Positions 1 through 13,857 are shown, counted from the stretch's first letter. The stretch is DNA of 64,000 nucleotides from Sarcophilus harrisii (GCF_902635505.1 NC_045426.1:593526818-593590817), one strand, 5' to 3'. Numbers and translations: made by a program. Notes: generated by a model from the sequence alone, not told the origin.

Positions 1-119
1 CTCTAAAGTCCATAAAGACTGCTGCAATTTTATTTACATTTTTAGGGTGATTTTGATGGCGTTGTGAAATTTGTGTTCCCTTTAATCTGTAAAATTAACA
101 CTCTAAAATTGTGTACCCT

Positions 120-640
120 TTGATATGTAAAGAAGGGATATTTGAGTCTTAGGCCCTCCTGGGAAGCATATCCCCCCCCAGACAAGTTAAGTGATATCAT
201 CCAACTGGGCCATTTCTAAGACAAACTGGATCTCTATTCAATTTCAGGCTAAGGAAGCCTTCAAAGCAATTTTATTTGGGATATCCTGGTCTGACCAACT
301 CAGGCTGCCCCAGCTTCTTCCCTCTCACTTCCCTCTCCCCTTCCAAGATCTGCTTATATAATAGGTTTCTGTTTACTCATTTCTGTGCAGAATGTCCAAA
401 GCAGGACTATGCCTTGCCCTTCAGTATAGATTCCAGGACCCTGATCACTGAGAAGGCATTCTCTTCTCAGTGCCAGACTCTTATTTCCTTAATAGGACTT
501 TGTCACTAAAGAAGTCAGTCTTTAGCAAAGATGATTTCTCATCCAACAATAAACTTCCATTTTTGCCACCTAAATCTCTTTGGGTTCATGAATTCTTTCA
601 CAAAGAATCTGCACCTCCTACCACAAGGGGATTTCCACAA
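120..640 (+). mobile_element. Probable solo LTR of an endogenous retrovirus (fossil)
   Basis: The stretch has the layout of a retroviral LTR: a pyrimidine-rich upstream part, a TATA-like sequence near 352, and an AATAAA polyadenylation signal near 549. A U5-like tail follows and ends in CA at about 639. No gag, pol or env sequence is next to it, so it would be a solo LTR. The left edge is not well defined and no target duplication was found. The family is not identified, and an unrelated repeat remains possible. Confidence 0.4.
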
Positions 641-1094
641 TTCTCTGCACTGCCCCTCATCTCTTCAATTTTGCTAAAACACATCTGGTTTTACACCTAT
701 GAATGTTTTGCTGCGAGTGCAATCAAAATTTATTGTGAAGGAACACCTGTGATTTTTTACATAGAAATAGTAAAGTCTGCAAAGACACTTTTAAGTGCAA
801 ATCTTACATAGATTCCATTTGAATATTCTTAGTCTAGTATTGAAGAGCTTAGCTATAGGTCATATTTTCATTTCAGGGATATGACTTAGTACAAGAGTAG
901 GATGAACAGTCAACTTGTGAAAGTTATACCTTTACCTTAATTAGCATCAGCTATTTTTTCCACACACCTGGAAGCCCAAGTACTAAGGCTATGTCATGAT
1001 TTTCAATGAAACTGAAAAAATGGATGAGAAGTTAAGGGTTGGAGAAGCTTAGGTTCAGTCAGAAAACACTGCTTTTTATCTATTGAAAAGAAAG
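641..1094. other. Unassigned non-coding stretch
   Basis: I see no recognisable gene, RNA or repeat here. The open frame entering from the LTR side ends at 811 and resembles no protein I know. Confidence 0.5.
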
Positions 1095-1445
1095 CCTATT
1101 ATCTGTAAAAGCAGACTCTTTGCCCTTAAAGAACTTGTATGCTTAGAGAGGATTAAAAAAGCAACTGCATACATAAAATATAAGTAAGAAGAAGGGAATA
1201 AATATTTATATAACACCTGCTATCTCTCAGGCATTGTACTAAATACATTACAGATATTACCTTATTTGTTATTTACGAGTAGGTGCTGCTATTATTCCCA
1301 TTTTACAGTTGAGGAAATTGCCTCAAATGGACATTAAGTTATTTGACCAAAGTCACATAGCTAATAAGTGCCTAAGGCAAAATCTGAATTCAGATTTTCC
1401 TGATTCCAGGTTCAATATATGTCGTATCTGCTGTGCCCCCTAACT
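1095..1445 (-). mobile_element. MIR/CORE-type SINE composite, reverse orientation
   Basis: The order on the + strand is the reverse complement of a MIR-like SINE. The AATAAATATTTAT and GGCATTGTACTAA segments come first, then the core CCCATTTTACAGTTGAGGAAA, the GTCACATAGCTAATAAGTG segment, and finally the inverted tRNA-like head ending near CTGTGCCCCCTAA. It is well diverged and therefore old. The wording of the tail matches the marsupial version. Confidence 0.8.
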
Positions 1446-2759
1446 TCCTAAAACACGGATATGCATACACATAGATCCATGCAAACATTCACATTCTTAG
1501 ATAAATATAATATTATAAACACATAAACATGCATATATGTTTATGCATATTTATAACTAAATATTTATGTAGTATGTGTTATATATCTATACATAACATG
1601 TATTTGTGTATATATACCCAAAATGAGAGATGTCAGTGCTACTAATAGTACTAGTTTGGGCTTGCTTAATGCTGTTGTTCTATTTGTATACTTTGCACTC
1701 TTGACTTCACTTACTTTAATTGCTGAGATCTGATTTTTTTTTTTTCACTTCACCCATAGCCTGATTTTCAGTACTTTCACTTATTTTTTGCCGATATCCA
1801 ACTAGTGATTGCCTGAGTTTTGTATTTATCTCATGGTATCAATTCAATGGATGATATCAAACTGAATTGCCCAATTCTGGCTCCTGACTTGATCAGCTGA
1901 ATCCTACTCCTATCCATATTCCACTCTTAAAATATCATTAGAAAACTCCAAATAGAGTGAAAAATGTAACTACTTATAGCTATTACTTAAACATTGTGAA
2001 ATTGAATTGGTTCTTCATAGCCAAGAAAGCCCAGTAAAAAAATTTATATTCATATGCCATTCATTATCCAGTACACTAAATAGTCCCTAAGAAAATCTTC
2101 TTTTTTTTCCTCAAAGGAAAATGACTCTTAGAGATAAAGAAGACAGATATAGTAGAGAAAATTGTAGAATTTGAAAATAAAATAATGAAATATTGAAATC
2201 ACTAATAGTTTTTTTTTTGGAAAAATATATAGCAAAAGTTATATCTTTGAAAACCCCATTTCAAATTTACTAGATAAATTCAACCATATGAAAAAAAACA
2301 TACAATAGTATTAAAGAGCAGCATGCTGCTTAAAAAACTATTTATGCTCTTCATGACATGTATATAACAGAGTTATAGGGTAGGTAGAGAACACAATGCA
2401 TTGTTAAATACCAATATAAAAATATGCTATTTAAATCTTTTCCATTTGAAAGTAGTTCCACAAAGGAGCTATAAAAGGGGAATCTAATTACTTTTCCACT
2501 AGCATGCTAATATTTCAAAATTATATTACTGTGTTTATTAGTATTATTAAAAAATTTACATTTTTGGTACAACTTTAATAAACTAATCTATGAGTTTAAA
2601 GGGATTTTAGCTTCAAGAAATTGCATTTAATGAGAAAACTTGGACTATCTAGGTGAGTATTGTCATTCTGGTGAGATGAACTTATATCCTAAAGCCTACT
2701 ATATTTCATGGTAACAAGGAAAAACAGAGGCAGTATTAGTAGAAGACCAAACAGATCAG
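1446..2759. other. Unassigned AT-rich stretch
   Basis: Positions 1500-1620 are rich in TATATG/CATATA-type low complexity. The rest shows short A and T runs but no repeat or gene that I recognise. Confidence 0.5.
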
Positions 2760-2922
2760 TAACGTCAAACAAAAATAGAAATTAATCTCTAGTGTGCCAC
2801 AGATTAACTTAGAAAACTACAAGTTCACATTTTCTATGTTGTATTTGTATTTATATTTTTTAAAACAATACACAATTGGGAAAATAGTTCCAGCTGTACT
2901 CTGGTCATAAGTTTGACACCTC
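2760..2922 (-). mobile_element. Short non-autonomous hAT-like DNA transposon
   Basis: The ends are imperfect inverted repeats built on GTCAAAC and GTTTGACACCTC. The element is flanked by CAGATCAG (2752-2759) and TAGATCAG (2923-2930), a 7 of 8 match that fits the 8-bp target duplication typical of hAT transposons. The interior resembles the copies at 13858 and 57116. It has no coding capacity. The hAT assignment rests on the end motif and duplication length, not on a transposase. Confidence 0.6.
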
Positions 2923-3325
2923 TAGATCAGCTCAAAAATTCGATGGCAAGTTCCTAATATACATCAAAAGCCTGACAAGGAAAAAATAACATAATTGTGA
3001 TTCAGATTATGACCAGACCACACATATAAGATGATACCCCACTACACAGTGATGAAATAATGGGGAGAGACTGAAGATTCATGGCCTACCTTCTCATTAA
3101 ATATCCATCACTTAGGGTTGCCATTCTCATGCAAGGGAGAGCCTTATAAAAGGGATACATGGAGATTTAAGTTGACATTAGATGCTGCCTTTTAATTATT
3201 GACCACTAAGAGAGATCACTGACCATTATTTTTTTGATTATTGGCTGGACTAATTAACAGAATGATTTTAATACCCAGAACTTTGCCTTTTGAAATTTCT
3301 TGCAGCAAAATAGTACTATAATTAT

Positions 3326-3331
<6 letters not shown>

Positions 3332-3376
<45 letters not shown>
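3332..3376. repeat. (TA)n microsatellite
   Basis: An uninterrupted run of TA dinucleotides, in an otherwise unassigned AT-rich stretch between 2931 and 3574. Confidence 0.95.
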
Positions 3377-3381
<5 letters not shown>

Positions 3382-3576
3382 TATGTTGACATGACTCATG
3401 AGCATGAAATAGTCCTCCAACTCTGTATTTTTCTTTATTTAAAAAAAAAACACTTTGCAACTGAAATTGTACAAATCTTTCATGTATTTTGGTAGCTACG
3501 TCCCCAGATACTTCTTGTGTTTTGTGGTTGTTTGACATGTAATTTCCCTTCCTATTATTGCCTCTTGGATTACATA

Positions 3577-3715
3577 CACACACACACACATATATGTATA
3601 TATGTATATGCCTACAAACATACACATACATATTTCTCTCTCTCTCTCTCTCCCCCCCCCCGTGTGTCTCTGTGTCTGTCTCTCTCTCTCTGTGTTTTTC
3701 TGTCTCACTTTCTCT
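3577..3715. repeat. Compound microsatellite (CA, TATG, TC, TCTG)
   Basis: Adjacent blocks of CA, TATG-like, TC with a C homopolymer, and TCTG units. The open frames across it on both strands, up to 125 residues, are low-complexity artefacts. Confidence 0.95.
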
Positions 3716-6289
3716 GGTTTATTTGATAGCTTGTAACTTCCCTGAAACTTTTTATTGCTTTGACTAGTATCTTTTCTTAGTCTCTAGTATTTATCAGGCA
3801 TACCATTATATTATCCACAAGTAAGGATAGTTTTTTTTTTCCTTTTAACATTACTTATTATCATCATTTGATAACCACTATTCTAAAAAAAATCACCTTA
3901 TATGTGAATAATAAATATATAATAAAATAACAATAAATTATCAAGGATTTGTTCTTTTTGTTACCATCATCTACAGTTTTTACTCTAAAAATATAATAAA
4001 TACATTTTAGATGGAGATTTGGTTTAGTTGTATTCCAAGTAATTTAATTTTATATAGGTATTTAAATATAACAAAAATATTTTATAAATTTCACACCAAA
4101 CTTTGAAAAATCTCATCAATTTCATCTATAAATACTATTTAACAAGAACTGGGTAAAACTTGATAGTTAAGAATAATAACTTCCAGTCACTTAGCGGGAC
4201 TTGCCACAAAGCAACTTTTTTAGAATAGTACATGTAAACAGAGTATCTACTAGAAAAATATGTAGACAGGGTGAAGAGAAAGTTATTACCAGTAGGGAAA
4301 CAAGCATGGTTTGCAGAAATGGTTATTTGCCACTAAGCTTGATTAAGTAGGCATGTTAAGCATGCTTATGTTAACCATAAAATGAACATTTATCAATCAA
4401 TTGGATAAAACACATTTCATAATGCAGTGCTGGTTTGCTATTTCCCTACCTTTCACAGTCCACCTCCCCCTCCTAATTTTGTATCATTCTTAGTGTTATA
4501 ATCTACCCTGTACTTTAATCACAATCAATTTTGATTCTGAAAGACAAATTTTATGTATGGAGTTAATTTATAGATACTTATGGACAATTCAAATATTAAA
4601 CATCTCTCAAGTTTATAATAAGGTTTTTACCTTATATGAAGGTATTCTACAATTTTGTCTTGATATGATTGTAATTCTATTATATTTGGGAAATACTGTA
4701 TTTTTTATTAGGGGTGGAAGAGGTTTGCAAAACCCTCTTGTTTACCATTTTATTCTGTCCCTACATATTTGATGACAGATAGTGCTCCACTCTTGATTCA
4801 CAATCCTAGTCTATCTAATGCCATTGTTTTCCAGTTGTTTGCAACTGTTTCATATTTTATGGAAAAATGTGTCATATCTGGTTTCTAGAGTGTATATGTG
4901 TGGCAAGATGAGTGTAGTAGGGAAGAATTTATAAAATTTAAGTCTGATTCATCCTAGCAGAAGTGACTGAACATGACCCTGGGAGGAAAGGGAGGGGGGG
5001 AAATCAATATTAAAATTACTAGTAAACTATGGGAAAACTTCCTTCTAGCAGAAAACAGTTTGAACAAGAAAATCAAAAAAGTTGAAAGGAAAGAGACCAC
5101 AGGGTGAGAAACATGAGTGGGAGAGAAAGAGAAAGTGGAGAGTGAAAGAGAGGCAGAGACATAGAGAGATGGAGACAGAGACTCAAATAGAACCACTAAG
5201 GAATGGTATGATTCTGAAATAAAGCAATTAGATATGTATGCATATGAATCTGCTTAAGTATATATTCTAACTAATCCTGGCATCTTTAATGATAAAAACA
5301 GTTTTAGACTGTAGTTATTTATTTTCAGCAGTTATAGTTTTCTTTTTAAAATTAGTTTTATGATTAATTCAATTTATTGCGAACTATATTTTGTAAACTT
5401 AAAGAAAAAAATGAGCATGCTGTTTAGTTTTAGAGCACTAATTAATATTTCCCATAATTCAGTTGAATGAAATGTGAAATTGGGGAGAAGAGATTCCAGT
5501 TAGTTTAACATTTATGCATTGGTGAGTTATTAAATTTAAAAATATTTTGAACATAACCAAAGTCATAATTTAGTTTCTATGTACCAGAAATGGGCAATAT
5601 AAAACTTATAAAAAAAAATCCATGTCAAATAATTATAGCTGATTCTCACTTAAGATATTATTCATGAAATTCTATATTTCTAACTTAGATATTTTGTGTT
5701 ACTCTTCAAACTACTGCTTACGTTTAAGTCTAATTTTATTCTAATAACACATAAATTTGTCACTAGGTGGCTCCCTATAGCCTTTCCAGTTACACTTTTT
5801 TTCTGTAAATCTTTTTCTTTTACTCACTTTATAAAGTCATTTCTTTTGCCTTTTGGAATGCTTCTCTACATTTTGATCCAATGTATTTTGTCCCTTTGCT
5901 TAACTGTCTTTACAGTTTGACTTCAAATTGTCAGCTGTACAACATTCCTTCCCATATTTTGTTCTTTGCTAACTTTACAGTCTATTCAACCACAAAAGAA
6001 ATGGTGACAAAGGAGAATTCTAAGCTCTCCAAAACCAATTGTAAATTACATTGTTGCATATTTGGTCTTTCTACTTATCATTAACTTGTATATGATTCCC
6101 AGCATTTAAAAAAAAAAATCACCTCAAAATATGCAAATTGCTTCAGGGGGTATGACAAAAATGGTTTAGCTTAGGTAGAGACACTTTTCATGTATGAGTT
6201 TTTATTTCAGAGACCCTTTAAGTCTCTCCCTATTCAAAGTGTCTTCCTTATTCTATTAGGATCACAATGGCTATTTAATTTCAAGTGAT
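3716..6289. other. Unassigned AT-rich stretch
   Basis: About 2.6 kb with no gene, RNA or transposable element that I can recognise. A purine-rich patch near 5060-5190 gives a low-complexity reverse-strand frame with no protein-like character. Confidence 0.5.
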
Positions 6290-6440
6290 CATAGTTAGAA
6301 CTAAAGGGGGTCTCAGAACTTCAACCTCTTCATTTTACATATGAAGAAACTGAGAAGTAATGAAATTAAATGATTTGTCCAGCATCACATAGTGCCAATA
6401 TTTGTATTTAAGTTCCTTAGTTCCAAATTTAGCACTCATT
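6290..6440 (-). mobile_element. MIR-type SINE fragment
   Basis: It carries the degraded reverse MIR core: CATTTTACATATGAAGAAAC, then an AAATGATTTGTCCAGCATCAC-like segment. Only the central part is preserved. Confidence 0.6.
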
Positions 6441-7039
6441 CTTAAAAAATATGGCAAATTGCAGGGCATTGCATTTAGATAGCCGTGGTTGTGAGTTCTA
6501 TGTGTGACTGAGCAAGGCCAATAGGGCCTCTCCATTAGTTTATCAGTTTCTTATCATTTTGGGGTTAGAAGGCAAAAGCAGTTTGTCATAAAGTGATATA
6601 TTCCAGAAATGAAAAACATGGTAGTAACAAATCTTGTGTGACTTGGAGATATTACAATATACATAGGACCATGTGGGACAACTGAAAGGAGTCAATGTAT
6701 CCTGAGAAATTAGGTTCAATGTGATAGACATGGAGAAAAACTATAGCTTAAAAGTGGTGTTTGACAAGCTAGTAAGAAGTACTTAGTATATTTTTAATGA
6801 AAATATATTAACTCCTGATAATTATAGTATATTAAACTATGATATTATTATTAATGTTTTGGCAAGCAGTTAGGAATCATGAACCTGAGGTGCTTTCAGG
6901 TTCCTTCTTTTCTAGTTCTTTATTTATTGCTTACAAATACTTCCAGGTCTCAAAAATCCTTCATTAGACCTATGGTTACCTCACCATCCTATATCTCCTC
7001 CCCCTTTCTCACACTTTTTTAGGGGAAAAAAAAAACATT

Positions 7040-10000
7040 CTTGGAGGTGGAGTCAAGATCGTGGAGAAAAGACAGGAACTCACTTGAGTCCTTTCTAATT
7101 CTCCTCCAAACAACTTCAAATAATACCTCAACACAAATAATTCTGGAGTGGCAGAACCCACAAGAGGATAGGATTAAAAATATTTCTACTCCAGGAAAAT
7201 TTAGAAGGTTGACAGGAAAAGTCTATTGCACTGAGGTAATAGAGGAGCATACTTCAGAACAATCTACAACCAGTGAAAATGGTATCCCAGCAAACCTGGA
7301 AAAGGCCTTGAGAAGAGAGAGGGGTAACTGAATCAGCAGTGGCAGTTGCTACTTCTGGAGCTTACTATGTGCAAATATTAAGTGAATTGGAAAAGTGGTC
7401 AGAAAATGATTAAAGGGTGTGATTTTCTGGCATTTGGTGCAGTAATCTGTTGTATTGTCCATGCTGGAATCTAGGTCTCCATTCCAGGGCAAGGAAAAAC
7501 ACTGGTCTGGCAGACTTTGTGGCTGCAAATAATTGGGAGCCTGGTCACAATTCTAGGGCAGAAAAGAGTTGTTCTGATCACACATAAATCAGAAGAACTG
7601 AAGCTTTCTGATCTCCAAAACTAGCTCTGAAAGCAGTTGAATAAAATTCTGAAATTTGGTACAGTGCTCCTTCTATCCAGGAAGTAGAACCTAACTTAAA
7701 CAAAATGTTAAAAATCAAGAAATAGCCTTGAAAAATAAGTGGAAAAAAAGATCCTGACCATAGGAATTTATTATGGTGACAGGGAAGATCAAATGACAAA
7801 CTCGTAAGACAACAAAGCCAAAACTGCTACATTCAAAATCTCAAAGAATAATATGAATTTGTCTTGGACTACATAAGAGCCCAGAAATTATTTTAAAAAT
7901 CTAATTAGAGAGAAAGAGAAAAAATTGGGGAAAGAAAAAAATAGTGATGCAAAAACGTCATAAAAAAAGTTAATAGCCTCATAAAGGGGATGCAAAAATA
8001 CTGAAGAAAATGAGAGCTAAAAAACCAGAATAGGTCAAATGGTAAAAGAGAAAGCAAAATCTATTGAAGAAAACTAAAATAACAGATTTTTCCAAATAGG
8101 AAAAAAATGTACAAAAGCTTAATGAAAAAAAATAATTCCTTAAAAATTAAAATTGGATAAGTGGAAGCTGATATTAAAGATATTACATAGCAATAAAACA
8201 GAATTAGAATAATGAAAAAAAAAAACAAAGAAAAACCTCATTAAAAATAATTGACCTGGAAAATAGTTTCAGGAGAGATAATTTAAGAATTATTGGACAC
8301 CTGAAAGCCATGTTTTAAAAAAGAAACTAAGCATCTTCTTTCAAATAATTATCTTTGGAAAACTGTTATGTCTAGAATCAGAGGGAAATAATAGAAACGA
8401 AAAGAACCCACTGACCTTCCTGAAAAAAAAAATCCTAAAATGAAAACTCCCAGGAATGCGATAGCCAAATTCTAAACTCACTAGATCAAGATAAAAATAT
8501 TGCTATCATCCAGAAAGAAACATTTTATATACTGTGGAGTCACAAACAGTATAGTACAGGATTTATCAGCTTCTACATGAAAAAAACAGAGGACTTTGAA
8601 CATGATATTTTGGAGGATAAAAGAGTTAGGATTACAACCAAGATTTACTTACCCAGCAAAATTAAATGTAATCCTTTGGAGGGAAAATGTATATTAAATG
8701 AAAAAGAGGAATTTCAAGCACTCTTGATGAAAAGACAAGAACTGAAGAGAAAATTTAACTTTCAAATACAAGGATTAAGAACCATAAAAAGGTTCTTAAT
8801 AAAAAGAAGCGAGAAATCTTAAGGGACTCAATAAGGTTAAATTGTTTATATTCCTACATGGAAAGAGGATATTAGTAAAATAGTAAAAGCTAAGATCTTT
8901 TTCATTATTAGGGCAGTTAGAAGGAGAGTACATAAACAGAAGCCAAAAGTGAATTGAATATGATGGAATATCTAAAAAAATAAAATACATGAGTAAGAAA
9001 GTGAAAAAATACACTGGCAGAAAGAGAAAGAGAGAGGTAGAATTGGGTAAATTACTTCATATAAAAGAGGCACAAAATTTTATTTACAGAGGAGAGGAAA
9101 ATGAGGAAGGGAAGAGGAACTTGAATCTTACTCTCACTGGAATTGGCTCAAAGAATAAACACAAACTCTCAATTGAGTATAAAAATCGACTTTACCCTCT
9201 AGGAAAATGGAAGGAGAAGGTGATAAAAGAGGTGGGTTTATAGAAAGGAGGGCAGATAGGGAAAGGTGGTAATCAGAAGCGCAACCCTTTTGAGAATGGA
9301 CAAGGTGAAAGGAGAGAGAGGAGAGCAGAATGTATAGGAGAAAAATAAGATGGAGGGGAATATGGTTAATAATCATAACTGTGAAAAAATTAGAAAAAGT
9401 ATCTCTGAAAAAGAACTGGTTTCTTAAATATATAAAGAGTGGAGTCAAATTTAAAAAAAATAAGGACCATTTCCTAATTCACAAATGCTCAAAGGGCATG
9501 AATAGTTTTCAGACAGTTTTCACACAAAATAATAAAAGCTATTTTAGTCATATAAAAAAGGCACTAAATAACTATTGATTTAAGAAATGCAAATTAAAAC
9601 AATTATAAGCTGCCTTATACCTATTAGATTAACTAATATGGCAGAAAATAAAAATGATAAATGTTGGAGGAGTTGTAGAGAAATTGAGACACTAATAAAT
9701 TTTTCTTAGAGTGGTGAACTGATTTAACCGTTCTGAGAACAAATTGGAATTATATACTCTAATGGCTATAAATTCATGCATACTCTCTGATCCCACAATA
9801 TCTCTATTAAGTCTGTATCCCAAAGAGATGAAAAAGGGAAAAGAATGTATATATGTATACAAAATTATTTATAGCAGATTTTTATGGTGACAAAAATTGG
9901 AAATTGAGATGTACATCAACTGGGAAATGGCTGAACAAGCTGTGGTATGTATGTGATTGTGATAGATGTTATTATGCTTTAAGAAATAATGAGCAGGATA

Positions 10001-10455
10001 CTCTCAGAACAACTTTGAAAGAATTACATGAACTGATGGAAATTGAAATAAAAAGAATAAAACACTGTACACAGAAACAGTAGTATTTTAGAAAGATCAA
10101 CTATAAGTGACAGCAATTCTCATCCATACTGTGATCCAAGGCATTTCTAAAGGACTTAAAAGGAAAAATGCTATCCATTACCAGAAAAGATGTAGATCAA
10201 AGCATACTTTTGTTTTAATTTTCTTTTTCTTTTTTTTTCTGTGTAGGAGTCTGTTTTCTTTTACAACACGATTAACATAGAAATATATTTTACAGTATTG
10301 TACATCTATCACCTAGGTCAAATTGCTTGGTTTTTCAATGGATGGGTTGGGAAGGGAAGGAGAAAATTTTGAGCTCAATTTTTTTTTCCAAAAAAGTCTT
10401 AAAATTATTTTTACTCATAGTTTGAGAAAAATAAATACCAAGTAAATAAAAAAAA
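7040..10455 (+). mobile_element. HAL1-like (half-L1) element, near full length
   Basis: The element begins with a 5'UTR start of the L1 type (GGAGGTGGAGTCAAGATCG, 7041) and a long untranslated leader. ORF1-like sequence follows: lysine- and glutamate-rich at about 7850-8150, then the L1 ORF1 RNA-binding signature (DLENSFRRDNLRIIG in one frame) at about 8250-8310. Next come an A-rich linker and a GGGACAGGGTGAAAGG-type segment near 9300. It then joins directly to the last part of ORF2 and a marsupial L1-type 3'UTR ending in AATAAA and poly(A) near 10450. Endonuclease and reverse-transcriptase domains are absent. At 3.4 kb with ORF1 plus a 3' end only, it fits HAL1, which depends on L1 enzymes for movement. 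Stops and indels show it is dead. A deletion derivative of an ordinary L1 is the alternative. Confidence 0.75.
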
Positions 10456-10529
10456 AAAGAAAAACTGTCCTTGTTTCCATTTTCCTATTTTTTATTCACT
10501 ACTCAATCTTTGTAGTAATTTATTTTTTT

Positions 10530-11010
10530 TTTTTACCACATTTCTCAATTGAATTGCTTTCTCTAAAGCTAAAATGATCTCTTCATTGCCAAATCTGGTG
10601 CCTTTTTCTCATCTCTCTTCCTCTTAACCTCTTGGGAGGATTTGACACTCTTGACCACCTTTTCCTTCTGGATATGCACTTCTTTATCAGCTTTTGTAAT
10701 GCTTCTTTCTCTTACCTAATTGCTTCTCCTTAGTTTAGTTTGTGTGTTCACAGTACATATTAGACTCTTTAACTGTGGTTCTATCTCAAGTCTCTCTTTT
10801 AGACCTTTTTATCAATGCTCTTTCCTTCAGTGACCTCATTAAAATACACTGATTAAATTATTATATTTATGCATATGAACCTTGGACTATTATATCAAAA
10901 TAATTTTCTCTTGAGATTCAGTTCCACATTCAAAATGATTACTAAACATGTCAAATAGAATATTCCAAAATTACACCAAACTCAATATGCCTGAAACTAC
11001 TCATTAAAAA
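10530..11010 (+). mobile_element. L2/CR1-type LINE reverse-transcriptase fragment
   Basis: The wording follows the L2-family reverse transcriptase. GACACTCTTGACCACC encodes a DTLDH motif followed by a LLLD-like segment (10650-10690). A downstream AACATGTCAAA... segment resembles the end of the same ORF. It is heavily decayed with no open frame. Confidence 0.55.
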
Positions 11011-11319
11011 AAAAATTGAAAAATTTCAAGAAGGTGAGAGTACTAATAATTAAGTAGATGAGGAAATATCTCAGATATAATGCAGTGACTTTTGGCTACT
11101 TTGATAGTAGATAAAAATACTCCAAGGTGTGACAAGAATACATTCTTTTATGCAAAAGTATGAGGTCAAGGGATAGACTGTAGTGATGGATAACACTACA
11201 AAAGCCAATGGAAAGGGTGTGAGAAAGTAACCCGTAATGATTTGAAAGGTAGGTAGAAAACAGATTATAGAAAGTGTATGGCAAATCTGGGAGAAACCCA
11301 GTAGGTCAATTTGACTGTA

Positions 11320-12060
11320 ATGTATCTCAGGTAAAAGGAGTAATGTGGAAAAAATGTAGACCAATAGAAGGGAACTACAATGTGAAAGATTCTAAATTCT
11401 GGTCTAAGGAATATATATTGTTATCCACAGGCAATAAGGAGTCAATGTAATTTGTGAATTGGAGTGTGATGTGTTCAAACTATTAATGAATAAATGAGTG
11501 AGAGAATGAATGAAAAAAATTTACTAAGCACTGTGCCAAGTACTGGGAGATAAAAAGAAACATAATCATCATGTTTGGTAACTATGTGAACAATATAAAA
11601 GGAAAAGAATGAGCCAGGGAGGCTGAGAGGTTTGCAATAGTCCAGACAATAAATGATAAAGGTGTAATCTAGGAGAGGAGTAATGTGAGTGGTGAGAAGG
11701 TGAAGAATATGAGAGATGTTGTGGGGGGTAGATGCATATGGAAATTGAGACAGAAAAGTCAAAGCTGACTCCAGATTTTGAAGCATTATGATGCCATTAA
11801 GCTAAATGAGGGAGTTTGGATAAGGGAGTTTGGATAGAATTATAAATTCTCTTTCAGACATGATGAATAGAAGATGCCTATAGAAATCTAGGTAGAGATG
11901 TCCAGCAGAGAGATGGAAATGGAACTGGAGAAAGATTAGTAGAGAATATAGATATTTGAAAACTATATACCGAAATGATAATTACAGTGATGTGAACTCA
12001 TGAGATCATCAAGGGAGATCATGTAAAAGTAGAAAGATCATACAAGACAAAATATTGTGG
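11320..12060 (-). mobile_element. Ancient L2-type LINE fragment, interrupted by a SINE piece
   Basis: GGCAATAAGGAGTCAATG (11430), CAATAGTCCAGACAATAAATG (11636) and GAGATGTCCAGCAGAGAG (11896) follow, in order, a known mammalian interspersed repeat that I take to be reverse-oriented L2-type sequence. A MIR-like piece (11490-11600, around TTTACTAAGCACTGTGCC) sits inside it. The family name is from memory and only moderately certain. Confidence 0.5.
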
Positions 12061-13857
12061 GGCATGCACAATTAGTGGCTGAGAGGAAGATGATCCATCA
12101 AAGGAGACTTAACAAAAAGATTACTTTGCTCTCCTATAGCAAAGATATGAAATAATAATACAATAGCAATTAGCCTCCTCATCTCAATATGGAAATTTAT
12201 CTAACTATTCATCAGTCCAGAACACATTGAAGTACCTAGTGATTTGCATGTTTTTCAGAAATCTAAAAAATCTGGGATATCTGGACTATACATGACATAT
12301 TTTTAATGTCTTTAGATGACCAAGAAGCTATGTCATGGAAAGGTTAGTCTAGTCCGCAGGACAGCTTTATCTTCTTTTAAAGAAAGTTAATTCTTGTCAA
12401 AATAGGAGAGGAGAAGGGGCGTCTCAACATAAATCATGTGGAATATAGAAGAAAGAAGCTGTTTCAAGAGAACTTGGGACCAATCAGTTCCCAAGGACAA
12501 CTTTGTCTTCCTTTTAGGGAAAGCAGATACTCATGGTTTAGGGAAGAAAGTGGAATTTGGATCTCTCCATGTTTGGAGAGGTAAGAGAAAAAAGCTTATC
12601 AGTTATTAACTTTCCCATCTGTGTTTATTCTGTCAGAAAGGGGATGATAAAGGGAGCAAACTTTTCGAGTTCAGAGGGCATAGTTTCAAGTGCCCAAGTG
12701 GAAGCGATATCCTTGGCAAGAAGGCACACCTCTTCTTGAAGGTATATACTAAAAGAGAAGAGAATGAGAAATGATGGAGTGTATTCTTGAAGTATACAGT
12801 AAAGGAAAAGAGGGACTTTGGTTTGTATGGCTTCAATCACACTTAGGGAATTGGAAGAGGAAAATGCACCAGTGAAAGTTGACAAAGGGCAGTTTCAGAG
12901 AAGAAACCATATGAGAACAGTTTCATGGAAAAGAAATAGATCATATAAAAAGGTAATATAATCTATAGAGCAAAATGCTACAGAAAGTTGGATTGCTGTT
13001 GAATTGTCAAATAAAAAGTTTTTTGGAGAGAAAAAAATACATTTCAATAGAATGTTCAAATTAGAGGAACAGATGTAGGGTATTAGGAATGAGTGAACAA
13101 AAAGGAAATTCGAGTAAGGAATTTCCCCCCTTATACTTTTAGACAAAAAGAATAGTGGGAAATTAAAGTATACTTTAAAAACCTTTGCTTTGCTTCACTA
13201 TAGAATTTACCATAAGATTCCTTTTAAATATCAAACTCTCTTTGGATCATTGAACGTACTTTATTTTTTTAAAAAAATGATTTATTAACTGCTTTTCTGA
13301 TAATGTATGGACAAAATAATGTACACTACCATTGTGAACATTCACCTTTTCAATCTATTCATACATTCATTTCATACATCATACATCACCAGTAACTGAG
13401 TTTTCCTATTTCATATGAAAACATTTACACACACATACGCACATCTATTGTTATGTTATCTACGAATACAAGAAACCAGGCAGTTATTTATAAAAGCAGT
13501 AGGGATCAAATTATTTTGTTCGGAAATGATTAAAAGAAAGACTGAACTGAAAGACATTTATTAGTGAGATGTGAGAATAACAAGAGAGCAAGATAGTTCT
13601 ATCTAACCCTACTCTTAAATTCTAATTCTTTAACATAAGACTATTTCAAAAGACATACAGGTACTTTATCATGCTTAGAAGTTTTTATTTGGAAAAGTAC
13701 AACTTCGATTGTAGTAAGTGTGGTCATTCCTGTTGAAATGATGAAAGGAATTAATTGAATTCTACTTAGCATCACTAATACTCATTTAAAAACAAATATA
13801 TGAAATGCACATAATATCTAGTAGATAATAGTAATTGGTATTTTATAGTTATTTAAA
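12061..13857. other. Unassigned stretch
   Basis: No recognisable gene or repeat. The purine-rich stretch 12360-12900 produces several short frames on both strands, none protein-like. Confidence 0.5.

Noticed and set aside
3254-3767. Frames of 69-125 residues on both strands
   Set aside because: They are translations of TA, CA and TC microsatellites.
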